Assembly (NCBI GenBank): GCA_965217135.1
Contig: OZ244249.1
Location: 1,984,001-2,048,000 of the forward strand
Direction of reading: 5' to 3'
Source: HXMU1420-2 sp017643305
Lineage (GTDB): Bacteria > Pseudomonadota > Alphaproteobacteria > Rhodobacterales > Rhodobacteraceae
DNA length: 64,000 nucleotides
This document shows positions 33,079-42,265 of this stretch, in pieces. Made by a program: the position numbers and the translations under genes. The notes under the pieces were generated by a model. That model was not told the origin of the DNA, did no database searches, and saw only the letters and a list, made by a program, of their open reading frames with translations. Positions within the stretch are counted from its first letter, which is position 1; each line of letters opens with the position of its first letter.

Positions 33079-34218
33079 ATGAATAGGGCCAGAGACACGC
33101 GCAAGCCCCACCGTGACCCAATGACGGCACTTGGCGCGATGAGCGGCACGTCGCTGGACGGGGTCGATGCGGCGGTGCTGGTGACGGACGGGGAAACGAT
33201 CCAGTCCTTCGGTCAGACAGGATACCGGGCCTATTCGGAGGAAGAGCGCGCCGTTCTGCGCGCAGCTCTTGGCCAGTGGTCGGGGCGGGCGGTGGATGCG
33301 GCCACGGAGGTGGTTGACACCGCTCATGCCGAGGCATTGGTGGGATTTGACGGGATCGATCTGGTCGGCTTTCACGGCCAGACCTTGGCCCATGCGCCCC
33401 GCACCCGTGGGACCTTGCAGGTAGGTGACGGCGCCGCGCTGGCTGACCGTCTGGGTGTGCCGGTGGTCTGGGATTTCCGCAGCGATGATGTGGCCATGGG
33501 CGGCGAAGGCGCACCGCTGGCGCCATTTTTCCATTTCGCCTGTGCGCGCTGGTTTGGTGCGGCGGAGCCGGTATGTTTCCTGAACCTCGGCGGTGTGGGG
33601 AACCTGACCTATGTTGACCCGGGTCTGGCCCGTCCGGAAGACCTCGGCGCGCTGCTGGCCTTTGACACAGGCCCCGCCAATGCGCCGATCAATGACCTGA
33701 TGCAAGCCCGGCTGGGGCAGGTGATGGACACAGGCGGGGCACTGGCCGCGCAAGGGACCGTTGAAACCGGTGCTTTGGAGCTGTTTCTGGCAGAGTCATA
33801 CTTCTCAAGAGTGCCGCCCAAATCACTGGATCGAAATGATTTTGCGGAAATGGTTGAGCTGGTGGCCGAGCTGAATGATGCAGATGCCGTAGCGACCCTG
33901 ACCGCGATGAGCGCGGCGGCTGTGGCGCAAGGCATGGAGCATTGCCCGCGTCCGCCGGGCCGGGTTCTGGTCACGGGTGGCGGGCGTTTGAACCCTGTGC
34001 TTATGCAGATGCTCGCCGTTTCGCTTGATTGCCCGGTGGAACCGGTTGAGGCTGTGGGCCTGGACGGGGACATGCTGGAGGCGCAGGCATTTGCTTATCT
34101 CGCCGTGCGAGTGCTGCGCGGTCTGCCCACGTCCAGCCCGGCGACAACGGGTGTTCAGGCGCTGGTGGGGGGCGGCACGATCAGCCGCCCGGCAAACGAA
34201 ACAGCGGAGACCGCGTAA
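33079..34218 (+). CDS. anmK: Anhydro-N-acetylmuramic acid kinase
   Basis: This 379-residue ASKHA-fold kinase shows AnmK signatures: ALGAMSGTSLDGVDAAVL at the N-terminus (phosphate loop), FHGQTLAHAP, VVWDFRSDDVAMGGEGAPL, FLNLGGVGNLTY and VLVTGGGRLNPVL. It hydrolyses the anhydro ring and phosphorylates anhydroMurNAc during cell-wall recycling, downstream of NagZ. ATG 33121 is a possible shorter start. holC begins at the base after its stop. Confidence 0.95.
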   Translation: MNRARDTRKPHRDPMTALGAMSGTSLDGVDAAVLVTDGETIQSFGQTGYRAYSEEERAVLRAALGQWSGRAVDAATEVVDTAHAEALVGFDGIDLVGFHGQTLAHAPRTRGTLQVGDGAALADRLGVPVVWDFRSDDVAMGGEGAPLAPFFHFACARWFGAAEPVCFLNLGGVGNLTYVDPGLARPEDLGALLAFDTGPANAPINDLMQARLGQVMDTGGALAAQGTVETGALELFLAESYFSRVPPKSLDRNDFAEMVELVAELNDADAVATLTAMSAAAVAQGMEHCPRPPGRVLVTGGGRLNPVLMQMLAVSLDCPVEPVEAVGLDGDMLEAQAFAYLAVRVLRGLPTSSPATTGVQALVGGGTISRPANETAETA

Positions 34219-34677
34219 ATGGGTGCTGCATATTTCTATCATCTGACCCGTCGGCCGCTCGAGGCAACGCTGCCCGTACTGCTGGACCGTGCACGCCAGG
34301 CTGGATGGCGTGTTGCCGTGCGCGGGACAGATGTGGGCCGTATGGCTTGGTTGGACGAAAAACTGTGGCTCGGGCCGGAAGAAGGCTTTCTGCCGCATGG
34401 GTTGGCAGGTGGGGCGCATGATGCGGATCAGCCGATCCTGCTGACTACGGGTCCGGAGGCCGCAAACGCACCGGAGTGTGTGATGGCCGTGGACGGAGCA
34501 GAGGTATCGTCCATGGAAGTGGACGCGTTGGAGCGCGTCTGCATTTTGTTTGACGGCAACGATCACGATGCGCTGACGCGGGCGCGGGGGCAGTGGAAGA
34601 TGTTGAAAGATGCGGGCTGCAAGGCGCAGTACTGGTCCGAGGAAAGTGGGCGGTGGGAAATGATGGCCGAAACCTGA
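34219..34677 (+). CDS. holC: DNA polymerase III subunit chi
   Basis: This 152-residue protein matches HolC: N-terminal YFYHLTRRPLEATLPVLLDRA, central DEKLWLGPEEGFLPHG, and C-terminal LFDGNDHDALTRARGQWK. Chi links the clamp loader to single-strand-binding protein. Its ATG directly follows the anmK TAA, so the two are co-transcribed. Length is normal. Confidence 0.92.
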   Translation: MGAAYFYHLTRRPLEATLPVLLDRARQAGWRVAVRGTDVGRMAWLDEKLWLGPEEGFLPHGLAGGAHDADQPILLTTGPEAANAPECVMAVDGAEVSSMEVDALERVCILFDGNDHDALTRARGQWKMLKDAGCKAQYWSEESGRWEMMAET

Positions 34678-34705
34678 GGACGCCAGAGTTTTTTACGAGT
34701 TTTAT

Positions 34706-35290
34706 CTATCTCACAAGGGTCATCTTACCGTCGCCAATTTCGATACGGCTCCAGCGTTGCAGATAGCTCATACCCAGAAGTGAACCGAACAGGTCGCCTT
34801 CGTTTACAAAGGCGGGCAGGGCGTTGTCTTCGATCCCGCCCAGCGACACCTGATCCAGGACCACGGGCGCGGTGCGCACTTCACCATTCGCAGTGCGGGC
34901 GCGATCGTAATAGTTCAGATCATCCAGATCGAACCCCGCGCGCTCCGCGTCGGACTGGCTGAGAACAACCCCTGTTGCACCAGTGTCGACGACAAAGCGG
35001 ATCGGCGCGCCATTCACCAGCAGTGTCAGGTAGTAATGGCCGTCATGCGACCGGGGGATTTCAACCCGGCCTTCGGGCGCAAACACCGCCTGGGCCGGGC
35101 GCACGGTCTGGCGGATGTCGTCCCAGAGCCCGACCACGGCGATCACGCCAAGAAATATCATCGCCCAGGCCCCGGCCTGTTTGGCCACCGTGCCCAGAGA
35201 CCGGCGGTTTTGCAGGATGTACCAGCTGACCAACGCGGCCCCCAAAAGGCCCAGATAGGCCAGGCTGGCCCAATTGTCCGGTGTCATCAT
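34706..35290 (-). CDS. Membrane-anchored retropepsin-like aspartic protease (TIGR02281 type)
   Basis: The protein has two N-terminal transmembrane helices (about residues 8-28 and 38-57) and a C-terminal retroviral-type aspartyl protease domain with the catalytic motif FVVDTGAT (Asp102). It ends with the strand WSRIEIGDGKMTLVR. One domain per chain implies a homodimeric active site, facing the periplasm. The start at 35290 (AAAGGGGATC upstream, double ATG) gives 194 residues. Substrates are unknown. It converges with holC. Confidence 0.87.
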   Translation of the reverse strand: MMTPDNWASLAYLGLLGAALVSWYILQNRRSLGTVAKQAGAWAMIFLGVIAVVGLWDDIRQTVRPAQAVFAPEGRVEIPRSHDGHYYLTLLVNGAPIRFVVDTGATGVVLSQSDAERAGFDLDDLNYYDRARTANGEVRTAPVVLDQVSLGGIEDNALPAFVNEGDLFGSLLGMSYLQRWSRIEIGDGKMTLVR

Positions 35291-35348
35291 GATCCCCTTT
35301 GACGCCACGCTTGGAACATAGGTCATCCGCTGGCGCGCAAAAAGGCAA

Positions 35349-37025
35349 TTACGCTATTTTCATTGCAGCCTGAGCGCAGAAACAGGACGCGGCCATCGCC
35401 TCGTCTGCGCGGGCCAGCGCCATATCCAATCTTTGTTTTATATGTTTTATTTCAACGGTCTCACCGCGTTTCTTCAGGCAGTCATGCAGCCCACGCAGAG
35501 ACCAGATATTGTCCGGATGCACCGTCGCGCGGCTGAGCTGTCCGCCAAGGCCTAGATCTTCGCGATATACAGCCTCGGCTTCCTCCGCGTGGCCCTGTTC
35601 GAATAGCAGCGCGCCCAGAGCGTGGCGCGCGGGCTGCATCCAGCCCCAGGGCTCGTCATAAGGCAAGTCATCGTCCAGGGCGACGGAGCGGCGCAGATGG
35701 GCATAGGCGGCGTCGTAATTGCCTTTGCGGTATTCAATTTCACCGCGCACCATTTCCTTTGCGATTTCAAGCAGATCACGCACGGTGTTGTTGTGCATCA
35801 TCCGGGTTTTTGGCACCGCGTCGCAGGCGGAAAGGAACAGTTTCTCTTCCGCCTCAGCCTCCGCCACGCGGCCCAGCGCGGCAAAGGCCACAGCACGGGC
35901 ATAGAGCGTGTTTGCATTGAGCGTGCAGTACAGCTCGGGGTCCTCGGGTGGCTGCATCTGGATCAGTTCGTCCCATTTGCCGAACCGGACCAGAATATGC
36001 GGTTCGAGACCCATGTAGCTTTCGAAAAAATCGGCCATGGGCGGGCTTTCAATACGCAGCATCGCCTCCGGCACGGTCTCGGTCATGCCGCGCACGGCGG
36101 ACAGCGCGGGTTCGATCTGGCCCAGGAACAGGGCGCCGTACACGACGAAATGGTAATTATGCTGCCGGTAGCCGGTATAGACGTTAAACGCGCCTTCCCG
36201 TTCGAAATACTTGAGGTCTGCCTCGACTGCGGCCTCGTTCCCGCGCACCACCTTCACGTAATCGCCGCACAGCACGTCGATATGTGTGGGCATATGAACC
36301 AGATGGCCTGCATCCGGCACCAGTGTGCGCAGTATATCGCCTGCTTTCAGGGCCTTTTCCGGATGGGGGGACATTTCCATCAGGTGAACATAGAGGTGCA
36401 GCAGGCCGGGATGCGCCATCGCTGCGCCACCCGTATCCAGCACGGTTTCCAGCACGTCTTGTGCTTCGACGGTATATGCTCCTTCGGCTGGCACGCCTTT
36501 GCGCAGGTCCCACATTTTCCAAGGGGAGAGGTTCATTAACGATTCGACAAATACCGACCGTACATCCAGGTGCTCAGGATGGTTGGCCAGTACCTTTCGC
36601 ATGGCATCGGCATAGGCCTGGTCCCAAGCGGACATGCTGTCGGTGATATCGCGTTGCGGGTAGCGGGCCGGCAGAGCTTCGATCAACGCGCGTTCCACCG
36701 CCGTTAGCCCTTCAAGACGCTCCAAAGCGTTTTGGGTGGCGTCATAGGCCTGCGCCAGCGCCTTGGCGCGGCCGCGGTCATCATACAATGCCCACGGCAT
36801 GTTGTAGTTCGGTCCGGCGGCATAGGCGATGCCCCAATACGCCATGGCACAGCCCGGGTCGGCCTCCAACGCGCGCGTGTAGCAGGCGATGGCTTCGTTG
36901 TGGTTAAAGCCAAAGGTCCAGTTCAGGCCTCGGTCGAACCAGATCTGTGCGGCGTCTGACGTGGTGGTGACGGGGCAAGTATACCGGCCCAGGTCGTACG
37001 GATAATCGGTGGCAATATCTGGCAT
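35349..37025 (-). CDS. Large tetratricopeptide-repeat protein, unknown function
   Basis: This 558-residue soluble protein is all-helical with TPR units, for example FGFNHNEAIACYTRALEADPGCAMAYWG near the N-terminus and KGNYDAAYAHLRRSVALDDDL near the C-terminus. No signal peptide or catalytic domain is visible. Tryptophan- and histidine-containing motifs such as HMPTHIDVL and HLYVHLMEM are well placed for a conserved binding groove. Similar long TPR proteins of this class are annotated only as hypothetical, as far as I recall. It stands alone between the protease and MFS genes. Confidence 0.8.
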   Translation of the reverse strand: MPDIATDYPYDLGRYTCPVTTTSDAAQIWFDRGLNWTFGFNHNEAIACYTRALEADPGCAMAYWGIAYAAGPNYNMPWALYDDRGRAKALAQAYDATQNALERLEGLTAVERALIEALPARYPQRDITDSMSAWDQAYADAMRKVLANHPEHLDVRSVFVESLMNLSPWKMWDLRKGVPAEGAYTVEAQDVLETVLDTGGAAMAHPGLLHLYVHLMEMSPHPEKALKAGDILRTLVPDAGHLVHMPTHIDVLCGDYVKVVRGNEAAVEADLKYFEREGAFNVYTGYRQHNYHFVVYGALFLGQIEPALSAVRGMTETVPEAMLRIESPPMADFFESYMGLEPHILVRFGKWDELIQMQPPEDPELYCTLNANTLYARAVAFAALGRVAEAEAEEKLFLSACDAVPKTRMMHNNTVRDLLEIAKEMVRGEIEYRKGNYDAAYAHLRRSVALDDDLPYDEPWGWMQPARHALGALLFEQGHAEEAEAVYREDLGLGGQLSRATVHPDNIWSLRGLHDCLKKRGETVEIKHIKQRLDMALARADEAMAASCFCAQAAMKIA

Positions 37026-37078
37026 GTGCGACTCCCTGTTGGGGCCAGTGTACCCAACACCCGCCCCATGCCAAGGTT

Positions 37079-38308
37079 TCAGATGATCCTACGGCTTTCG
37101 AGCCGTCCCATGTAGAGCATCAGCGCAAAGGCAAGGATCGACATCACCGTGATTCCGCCAGCCAGTGGTACCAGCGTGCCGTTGAATAACTGGCCGATGC
37201 CCCCGCCCAGCGCGGCGGCTGCAACGGTGGAAATGCCGCCGATCAGCGACCCTGCCATGCCCGCGATATGACCCATTGGTTCCATTGCAATGGAGTTGAT
37301 GTTGCCTAGCGTGGTCCCCGCCATGAAAAATGCACAGGTCTGGTAGGCGATGAACAGGTAGAAATAGCTGGTGGTCGGGGTCAAGCCAAAGCTGACCACC
37401 AGCATGACTGTCGAAACGATGATCTGCAGGCCCAATGACCACGCGATCATGCGACGCATGCCAACACGCACCACCAGCGCGGCATTCACGATGCTGCCCG
37501 TGCCCGAAATCAGCGCGATCAAGAAAAACCAGAAGGGGAATTCTTCTGCTCGATCAAAAATCACGTCATAGATCGGCTGCACCATCGACAGCATGGCAAA
37601 CAGGGTGCCCAGGCACAGGGTCTGGACCAGAATGGACAGGCGCACGATAGGGTTGGACAGGATCTGGCGCGCAGCGTCGACCAGAAGCGGAAATCGGAAT
37701 GGGCGGCGGTTGGCAGCCGGATGTGTTTCCGGCAGTCGGATGGCCAGCCAGCTGACCGAGATCAGCGAAAACAAAATGAAGGCCAGGAAAATCCCGCGCC
37801 AGCCAATCAGCGCAATGATCCCGCTGCCGATCAGCGGGGCAAAGGCCGGGAAGATGGTGAACACCATCATGGCCAGCGACATGATCTTGGCCATTTCGCG
37901 TCCGGCGAACATGTCACGGATAATGGCCAACCCCACCACGCGCGGTGCTGCGGCAGCCATGCCCTGGATCACACGAGCTGCCAGAACCAGCTCCAGCGAG
38001 CTGCTGCGCCACGCCACCAGGCAGGCCAGGATGAAGAGGACCGCCCCGCCATAGACCACGGGCTTACGGCCAAACGCATCCGACAGAGGCCCGGTGACAA
38101 AGGTGCCGATGCCCATGCCCAGCACAAAGCTAGTCAGGATCAGTTGCGCCCGGTTCAGGTTTTCCGGGCTCAGCTCATCGCCGATCTCGGGCAATGCAGG
38201 CAACATCGCATCCATTGAGAACGCGATTGTGGCAAACATCATGGCAATCAACGCGATGAATTCTGACTTGCTCACCGCGTTGCGTACGCTTGCCTGTATG
38301 TCGTTCAT
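37079..38308 (-). CDS. MFS drug-resistance transporter, Bcr/CflA type
   Basis: This 409-residue protein has 12 hydrophobic helices. MFS motif A appears as GPLSDAFGRKPVVYGG in the loop after helix 2, and motif C-like RVIQGMAAAAPRV around helix 4-5. This is the DHA1 Bcr/CflA branch of proton-driven multidrug exporters. Its ATG overlaps the ion-channel stop by 4 bp, making it the last gene of the ligase-DsbA-channel-MFS operon. Confidence 0.9.
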   Translation of the reverse strand: MNDIQASVRNAVSKSEFIALIAMMFATIAFSMDAMLPALPEIGDELSPENLNRAQLILTSFVLGMGIGTFVTGPLSDAFGRKPVVYGGAVLFILACLVAWRSSSLELVLAARVIQGMAAAAPRVVGLAIIRDMFAGREMAKIMSLAMMVFTIFPAFAPLIGSGIIALIGWRGIFLAFILFSLISVSWLAIRLPETHPAANRRPFRFPLLVDAARQILSNPIVRLSILVQTLCLGTLFAMLSMVQPIYDVIFDRAEEFPFWFFLIALISGTGSIVNAALVVRVGMRRMIAWSLGLQIIVSTVMLVVSFGLTPTTSYFYLFIAYQTCAFFMAGTTLGNINSIAMEPMGHIAGMAGSLIGGISTVAAAALGGGIGQLFNGTLVPLAGGITVMSILAFALMLYMGRLESRRII

Positions 38309-38655
38309 TCTTTTGGCCCGTTGGCTGTGTTGGCCAGATCACCCTCATCTTGGTGGCCAAGCCGCCCGATCAGCCATTCAGTATGTTCTTTGCGTTTCCG
38401 CATAGCGATGACCCCGATATGCTGGATCGCAACGGCAGAAATGGCAAGGCCGATGAAGATGAGAGGAGTTGTTGTGATCGTGCTGATGTTGGTGGCAGGC
38501 ACAAGGTTGCCGTATCCAACGGTAGAGACCATGACCAGGGTAAAAAAATGAGCGTCGAGCCAGCTCCATCCTTCAGCATATCGAAAAAATACGGTGCCCG
38601 AACTGATCACTGCCATTACTGAAAGGATCAGGGTCAGGATATAGGGTCGTCTCAC
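38305..38655 (-). CDS. Small two-helix potassium channel-like protein
   Basis: The start is a GTG at 38655 that overlaps the upstream DsbA stop (GTGA), giving 116 residues. The layout is helix, pore loop with the K+ selectivity filter TVGYGN (residues 45-50), helix: the Ion_trans_2 or KcsA-like single-pore module, which must tetramerise. A short basic and polar cytoplasmic tail follows, without an RCK/TrkA domain. It overlaps the MFS gene by 4 bp. Potassium selectivity is inferred from the filter only. Confidence 0.85.
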   Translation of the reverse strand: MRRPYILTLILSVMAVISSGTVFFRYAEGWSWLDAHFFTLVMVSTVGYGNLVPATNISTITTTPLIFIGLAISAVAIQHIGVIAMRKRKEHTEWLIGRLGHQDEGDLANTANGPKE

Positions 38656-39302
38656 GCCTGCACCTGGGCGCGCAGTTCCTCGATCACGCGATGCCAAAGC
38701 TCGGGCGGTTGCGCGCCGGGGACGGCATGCTGTTGTGCCACGATGAAGGTGGGGACCGAATTGATCCCCATCTCGCGGCTGTGGGCGTCACGTTTGCGAA
38801 TGTCTTCGCGGTCCGCGTCCGAGGCCAGCAGGCGCAGAACGACAGAGGCATCCATACCGATGCCATCCGCTATATCGGCCAGAACCTCGTGATTGCCAAT
38901 ATCGCGGGCCTGCACGAAATAGGCGTCAAACAGTGCATCCACAGCCTGGGACTGTTTGCCTTCGATCCCGGCCCAATGGATCAACCGATGGGCATCGATG
39001 GTGTTGGGCGTACGCGTCATGCCTTCGAAGTCTATCTTCAGTCCGGCCGCCTCGGCATGTTCCACGACGGGCGCATAGGCTTTGACCGCACCTTCCTTGC
39101 CGCCGAATTTGCCTTCGAGATATGCACGCCGGTCAACGCCTTCGGGGGGCATATCAGGGTTCAACTGGAAGGGATGCCATTCGATGACAAAGGGATGGTC
39201 TGGGGCCTCGGCAAGCGCCTTGTCCAGATGCGTCTTGCCGATATAGCACCACGGGCAGATCGGATCGGACATGATATCTAGGCGGACGGTGCGGTCAGTC
39301 AT
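38652..39302 (-). CDS. DsbA family oxidoreductase, FrnE-like
   Basis: The start at 39302 gives MTDRTVRLDIMSDPICPWCYIG, a thioredoxin fold with CPWC at residues 16-19 and a large helical insertion. No signal peptide is present, so it is cytoplasmic. This is the FrnE / 2-hydroxychromene-2-carboxylate isomerase-related branch, involved in disulfide isomerisation or stress tolerance rather than Dsb-type export folding. It overlaps the ligase gene by 8 bp and the channel gene by 4 bp. Length (216) is usual. Confidence 0.9.
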   Translation of the reverse strand: MTDRTVRLDIMSDPICPWCYIGKTHLDKALAEAPDHPFVIEWHPFQLNPDMPPEGVDRRAYLEGKFGGKEGAVKAYAPVVEHAEAAGLKIDFEGMTRTPNTIDAHRLIHWAGIEGKQSQAVDALFDAYFVQARDIGNHEVLADIADGIGMDASVVLRLLASDADREDIRKRDAHSREMGINSVPTFIVAQQHAVPGAQPPELWHRVIEELRAQVQA

Positions 39303-40815
39303 GGGTCTTGGCCTCGAAATGGTTTCGCAACGCCCGGCGCAGCAATTTGCCATTGGCACCGGTGGGTAGGGTGGGCAGGTGAATATAGGCGCGCGGGGTT
39401 TTGTAATGCGCTAACTTTTCATGCACATAGGTTTTCAGGTCTGCTTCGTCCACCGGCTGGGGCGCGGTGTAGAAGGCGGCGATGATCTTTGTATCGGCCT
39501 TCACCTCCACCTCGGTCACGGCGGACAGGGTGATCTGTGGGTGCACGTTCAGAACGGCCTCCACCTCCAGCGGCGACACGCGGTAGCCGCCTGCGTTCAT
39601 CATATCGTCGCTGCGGCCCATGTAGGTGATCTGATTATCCGCGTACATGGCGCCCTGGTCGCCGGTCAGGAACCAATCGCCCTGGAACCGTGCGGCGATT
39701 TCCTCGGGCGCGTTCAGATAGCCCAGCATAAGGCCCGGGTCGCTGCGGTGTACGGCAATGGTACCTTCCTCCCCACGCGGCACCGGACCGTCCGGGCCAA
39801 TGATCGCCACGCGCCGCCCGTCCTGTGGCTGGCCCAAAGCGGCCCCGACAGCAGGATGGGTGGGGCTGGAGGAAATGAAAGTGGAACATTCCGACATGCC
39901 ATAGGCCTCGAACAGCTCCGTGCCGCTGGCGGCCTGCCAGGCTTCGTGCAGGGCAACGGATAGCTTTTCACCCGCGCACAGCCCGTGGCGCAGATCCGGC
40001 AGGTTCAGCGTGACATGATCCTGCAGGAGTTTGCGATACACGCCAGGCGCGGCAGCAAAGATCGTGGCGCGATGGGCGCGCAACAGATCGGGCAGGGTGG
40101 CGATATCAGTTCCTGGTTTTGGGATCAGTGCGGTGGCGCCGATCGTCCAGGGGTCCATCAATCCGGTGCCTAGCGTGTAGGTCCAGTTGAACGCGCCCGC
40201 ATGGCATAGCCTGTCTTCGGGCGTCAGCGCGTACCAGCCATCCACCATCATTTGCCGCGCCCAGATCGCCCGGTGCGCATGACCCACCGCGCGCGGCACG
40301 CCGGAGGTGCCGGAGGTGTAAACGACATAAGCCAGCCGCTCCGGATCCCCCATGTCAAAAGCGATAGGCGGCAGGTCGCGCATCTGGTTCAACGCATCCA
40401 CGCCGATGGTGCGCGGATGCGCGGGGGCGGCCACGTCCGGGTCATGCAGAATGCCTGCCGGGGACAGATCAGACACCATGCACGCCACCTCCGCCTCGGT
40501 CAGTTGGGAGGAGGTCGGCACCGGTACGATCCCGGCGGCGATGGCCCCCAGATAGGCAATCGGGAATTCCACCGTATTGCCCAGACGCATCAGTACGATG
40601 TCTCCGGGCGCAAACCCGGCTTGCTTCAGACCGGTCCCGGTCCCGCGAACGGCGGCGGCCAGTTTGCCGTAGCTCCAGCGCTCCGACCCGTCGGTGGCCA
40701 AAACCTCCAGCGCGGTCGCATCCGATTGCGCCTCCGAGCGGCCCAGAACATGAGCGGCAAGGTTGAACGGCTTAGGGCAGGGCCTGTGCGGGCCTTGATC
40801 GAAAACGGACAGCAT
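39295..40815 (-). CDS. AMP-dependent acyl/aryl-CoA ligase
   Basis: This 506-residue ANL superfamily enzyme has the AMP-binding P-loop YTSGTSGVPRAV, the A5 motif FEAYGMSECS, A7 DWFLTGDQGAMY, A8 GRSDDMMNAGGYRVSPLEVE and the catalytic lysine region PTGANGKLLRRAL. The overall shape matches benzoate-CoA ligase-like and medium-chain acyl-CoA ligases. The substrate is not deducible. It is the first gene of a four-gene operon and is divergent from an XRE-cupin regulator 64 bp away, which probably controls it. Confidence 0.88.
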   Translation of the reverse strand: MLSVFDQGPHRPCPKPFNLAAHVLGRSEAQSDATALEVLATDGSERWSYGKLAAAVRGTGTGLKQAGFAPGDIVLMRLGNTVEFPIAYLGAIAAGIVPVPTSSQLTEAEVACMVSDLSPAGILHDPDVAAPAHPRTIGVDALNQMRDLPPIAFDMGDPERLAYVVYTSGTSGVPRAVGHAHRAIWARQMMVDGWYALTPEDRLCHAGAFNWTYTLGTGLMDPWTIGATALIPKPGTDIATLPDLLRAHRATIFAAAPGVYRKLLQDHVTLNLPDLRHGLCAGEKLSVALHEAWQAASGTELFEAYGMSECSTFISSSPTHPAVGAALGQPQDGRRVAIIGPDGPVPRGEEGTIAVHRSDPGLMLGYLNAPEEIAARFQGDWFLTGDQGAMYADNQITYMGRSDDMMNAGGYRVSPLEVEAVLNVHPQITLSAVTEVEVKADTKIIAAFYTAPQPVDEADLKTYVHEKLAHYKTPRAYIHLPTLPTGANGKLLRRALRNHFEAKTHD

Positions 40816-40879
40816 GACAGTCGGTTATCGGGACAGCGCTACCGTTGCAACCACCCCAGACGCTGCTTATAGATTAAGC

Positions 40880-41503
40880 ATGTCGTCAAACGATACCTCA
40901 TCCCTGTTGCAGATCGGCCGCCAGGCCGGCGCATCCGAAGACGCCGAACCATTGGATCTGGGCGCACGGGTGCGTGAATTGCGCAAATCCCACGGCTGGA
41001 CGCTGGAACAGGCTGCGGTTCGGGCCGGGCTGGCGCGCTCGACACTTTCCAAGATCGAAAACGGCCAGATGTCGCCGACCTTTGATGCGGTCAAGAAACT
41101 GGCCGAAGGATTACAAATTTCGGTCCCGCAGCTTTTCACGCCTACCCAGGGCGACCAGGTGAACGGGCGCATGGCGGTCACGCAGGCGGGCGAAGGTCAT
41201 CCGCTGCCTACGGCGACCTACGAACATGACCTGCTGGCGCAGGCGCTGACGCGAAAAAAGATGATGCCCTACCATACCCGCGTAAGGGCCCGGTCGATGG
41301 ACGAATTCGACGGCTGGGTGCGCCACGCGGGCGAAGAGTTTCTTTATGTGTTGACCGGTGTGGTGCAGCTGTACACTGAATTCTACGAACCGGTTGAGAT
41401 GCGCCGGGGCGACAGCGCCTATTACGACGCAGCTATGGGGCACAACGTGATTTCGGTCAGCCCCGAAGACGCCACGCTGCTTTGGGTCACGTCGCTCGAC
41501 TGA
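40880..41503 (+). CDS. XRE-family regulator with C-terminal cupin domain
   Basis: The 207-residue protein (ATG at 40880) has an N-terminal helix-turn-helix (VRELRKSHGWTLEQAAVRAG LARSTLSKIENG, read in two parts, residues about 31-62) and a C-terminal cupin barrel (EEFLYVLTGVVQLYTEFYEP, RRGDSAYYDAAMGH). Such regulators sense a small molecule in the cupin and control adjacent catabolic genes. It faces the acyl-CoA ligase operon across 64 bp, which makes that operon the obvious target. Confidence 0.9.
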   Translation: MSSNDTSSLLQIGRQAGASEDAEPLDLGARVRELRKSHGWTLEQAAVRAGLARSTLSKIENGQMSPTFDAVKKLAEGLQISVPQLFTPTQGDQVNGRMAVTQAGEGHPLPTATYEHDLLAQALTRKKMMPYHTRVRARSMDEFDGWVRHAGEEFLYVLTGVVQLYTEFYEPVEMRRGDSAYYDAAMGHNVISVSPEDATLLWVTSLD

Positions 41504-41553
41504 TCTGGCGCGACGCGCAGACAGGCCAGACCGGTGCCCAGCCCCTCGTGGGA

Positions 41554-42207
41554 TCACTCGGAAAATAAATTCGGTAACGCCAGATGCGCGATGCCCACCG
41601 CCACGACCTGCATCACGATGAACATGGGGATATGTCCGGGGTAAATCCCGGCAAATGTATCCGTGAAACCACGCGCGATGGTCACCGCCGGGTTGGCAAA
41701 GCTGGTCGAGGCTGTGAAGAAATACGCGCCGGTGATGTAAAGTCCAACCAGCGCGGGGATCGCCTCGGGCCGGGATTTGAGGCCACCGAAGATGACAAAA
41801 AGCAACCCGAACGTGGCCAGACACTCAGAAAACCACTGCGCCTCGCCTGTGCGATGCATTGTGGTTGAGCTTTGTAAAACCGGTAGATCGAACATCAGAT
41901 GCGCGGCCCAAACGCCAACGAAGCCAAAGATCACCTGCACAATCACGTATTGCACCGCCAATCCTGGCGTAATCTCACTCCGCAGGGCGAAAGCCAGCGT
42001 GACCGCCGGGTTGAAATGTGCGCCGGAAATCGGCCACAGAGTGGTGATGATGACATAAAGAATTGCGCCCGTAGCCACCGCATTGCCCAACAGGGCCAGG
42101 CCATCATTCCCGCCGGACAGAGTGTCGGCCATGATGCCCGATCCGACCACGCCAATGAGCAGCATGGCCGTTCCCAGTGCTTCGGCGGCGAGCTTGCGGA
42201 TTTCCAT
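41554..42207 (-). CDS. Aquaporin / MIP channel, AqpS-like
   Basis: This six-helix MIP channel of about 217 residues (ATG at 42207) has two half-helix motifs: SGAHFNPAVTLAF (NPA at 66-68) and FANPAVTIARGFTDTF (NPA at 172-174). In water and glycerol channels the second NPA is followed by the selectivity-filter Arg. Here the residue is Val175, and the NPAVTIAR...TDTFAGI block matches what I recall of the arsenite-permeating AqpS group. No ars genes are adjacent. Longer in-frame starts to 42297 would overlap the neighbouring yejA-like gene. Confidence 0.86.
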   Translation of the reverse strand: MEIRKLAAEALGTAMLLIGVVGSGIMADTLSGGNDGLALLGNAVATGAILYVIITTLWPISGAHFNPAVTLAFALRSEITPGLAVQYVIVQVIFGFVGVWAAHLMFDLPVLQSSTTMHRTGEAQWFSECLATFGLLFVIFGGLKSRPEAIPALVGLYITGAYFFTASTSFANPAVTIARGFTDTFAGIYPGHIPMFIVMQVVAVGIAHLALPNLFSE

Positions 42208-42265
42208 CGGGCGAAACCAGTCGTTGAAATTTCGCAGCCAGTCAAAAAGGATCGCGCAGGCGGCG

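Noticed and set aside
33016..33753. N-terminal extension of tyrS by 246 residues
   Set aside because: The extension is antisense to anmK and the true TyrRS N-terminus (MTYHPKSDF) is found at 33015.
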